Positions 63,242 to 64,000 of a DNA stretch of 64,000 bases are shown piece by piece. How positions within the stretch are numbered: position 1 is the stretch's first letter; every line of letters begins with the position of its first letter. Location of the stretch: positions 1 through 64,000 of the forward strand of contig NZ_JANFAK020000012.1 in the NCBI RefSeq assembly GCF_024721315.2. Reading direction: 5' to 3'. The notes under the pieces were generated by a model. The model ran no database searches. It was given only the letters and a program-made list of their open reading frames with translations, and was not told where the DNA came from. Origin of the DNA: Streptomyces sp. Isolate_45. GTDB taxonomy: Bacteria > Actinomycetota > Actinomycetes > Streptomycetales > Streptomycetaceae. A program made the position numbers and the translations under genes.

Positions 63242-64000
63242 TCACCGGTCCCGGTCGGCGACCCGGTACGGGACGAAGGTGCTGGAGTTCTCGTCGACGG
63301 CGAGCGGCCGCCCGAGGGGCGGGACGGCGCGCTGCGGGCAGTCGAGCCGCTCGCAGAGGCGGCAGCCCATGCCGATGGGGGTGGCCGCCGCCGTGTTGTC
63401 CAGGTCGATCCCGTCGGAGTAGACCAGCCGGGACGCGTGCCGGATCTCGCAGCCGAGACCGATGGCGAAGGTCTTGCCCGGCTCTCCCCAGCCGCCGCGG
63501 TGGCGGGTGACGGCGCGGGCCGTCCACAGGTGGCGCTGCCCGTCGGGCATGGCGGCCACCTGCACGTGGATCCGGCCGGGCGCGGCGAAGGCCTCGTACA
63601 CGTTCCACAGCGGGCAGGTGCCTCCCGCGCGGGAGAAGTGGAAGCCGGTGGCCGACTGCCGCTTGGACATGTTCCCGGCGCGGTCGACGCGGACGAAGGA
63701 GAAGGGGACCCCGCGCAGCCTGGGGCGTTGCAGGGTGCTGAGGCGGTGGCAGACGGTCTCGTAGCCGAGTCCGAAGTGGTCGGTGAGTCGCTCGATGTCG
63801 TAACGGAACTCCTCGGCGGCCGTGTGGAAGGCCCGGTACGGGAGGATCAGCGCGGCGGCGAAGTAGTTCGCGATGCCGATCCGGGCCAGCGCGTGCGGGG
63901 TCGACCCCGCGGGGAAGTCCTCCGCCGCCAGCCGGTCCAGTTCGCCGCCGTACTCCAGGAGCGCCAGCTGCGTGGCCATCCGGAAGGCCTGCTGGCCCGG
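63242..64000 (-). CDS. ScfR/PrpR-type short-chain acyl-CoA regulator, 5' end outside window
   Basis: 252 residues are visible; the N-terminal XRE HTH lies beyond the right edge. The central ImmA/IrrE-like domain (ANYFAAALILPYRAFHTAAEEFRYDIERLTDHFGLGYETVCHRLSTLQRPRLRGVPFSFVRVDRAGNMSKRQSATG) and the Cys-rich C-terminal domain (GTCPLWN, GMGCRLCERLDCPQR) are those of PrpR/RamB-type regulators. Mycobacterial relatives control methylcitrate or glyoxylate genes and use these Cys for an Fe-S cluster. Position beside a propionyl-CoA-forming operon fits. Confidence 0.88.
   Translation of the reverse strand, partial: PGQQAFRMATQLALLEYGGELDRLAAEDFPAGSTPHALARIGIANYFAAALILPYRAFHTAAEEFRYDIERLTDHFGLGYETVCHRLSTLQRPRLRGVPFSFVRVDRAGNMSKRQSATGFHFSRAGGTCPLWNVYEAFAAPGRIHVQVAAMPDGQRHLWTARAVTRHRGGWGEPGKTFAIGLGCEIRHASRLVYSDGIDLDNTAAATPIGMGCRLCERLDCPQRAVPPLGRPLAVDENSSTFVPYRVADRDR

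Overview
The window is about 64 kb of very GC-rich DNA with many GTG starts, purine-rich ribosome binding sites, 4-nt stop/start overlaps and Actinobacteria-type families. A complete SapB (ram/amf) lanthipeptide cluster points to a Streptomyces or close relative. The first 76 bases are an unbroken C run that cuts into a moeA-like gene. This looks like a contig end or sequencing artefact, not biology. A regulator gene runs off the right edge.

Layout. 1-5.1 kb: broken moeA, a tiny membrane protein, a divergent SDR/MarR pair and a divergent TetR/FAD-oxidase pair with clear palindromic operators. 5.2-8.7 kb: a hypothetical protein, a serine-hydrolase-like secreted protein lacking its nucleophile motif, a TerC-family membrane protein and a small Cys-rich protein. 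8.8-12.9 kb: glycerol/dihydroxyacetone use, with dhaK (no dhaL or dhaM) divergent from glpF-glpK. 13-16.5 kb: a YbdK-type carboxylate-amine ligase, a DUF4232-like lipoprotein and a membrane-anchored HTH protein. 16.8-20.3 kb: a coupled three-gene signalling unit made of a receiver-thioredoxin-reductase fusion, a cyclic-nucleotide-domain histidine kinase and a UBP-type zinc finger protein. 20.4-30.9 kb: secreted and membrane proteins, a sensor-kinase remnant, a POT peptide transporter, a CHRD protein/class F sortase pair, a degenerate ribosome-inactivating-protein-like gene and a double TerD protein.

31.1-38.3 kb: ramC-ramS-ramA-ramB and convergent ramR, encoding a SapB-like morphogenetic lanthipeptide. 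38.7-46.4 kb: a small membrane peptide, an anti-sigma-type ATPase, a PAP2 phosphatase, a YihY/BrkB protein, a PAP2-diacylglycerol kinase fusion, a flavodoxin, a hypothetical protein and an S9 peptidase. 46.5-53.4 kb: an AsnB-type amidotransferase, a spore-photoproduct-lyase-like radical SAM protein, a STAS protein, a two-domain VOC protein, a trypsin-like protease, a hypothetical protein and Ohr. 53.9-56.8 kb: glgX and cbiZ.

56.8-64 kb: a tightly coupled valine/isobutyrate degradation operon on the minus strand, in order mmsA, isobutyryl-CoA dehydrogenase, 3-hydroxyisobutyryl-CoA hydrolase, mmsB and enoyl-CoA hydratase. Upstream of mmsA, on the same strand, lies a well-conserved cobalamin riboswitch with its own plausible promoter and no recognisable B12 gene behind it. 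mmsA makes propionyl-CoA, whose mutase route needs B12, so the operon may answer to B12 status. A VOC gene and a ScfR/PrpR-type short-chain acyl-CoA regulator (5' end off the window) follow.

The most unusual items are the riboswitch/valine-operon pairing, the receiver-TrxR/cNMP-kinase/UBP trio, the RIP-like protein lacking its catalytic Glu, and a recurring leaderless-gene arrangement (a -10 box about 6 nt before the start codon) at several regulators and small genes. Function calls rest on motif recognition only; no database search was possible.
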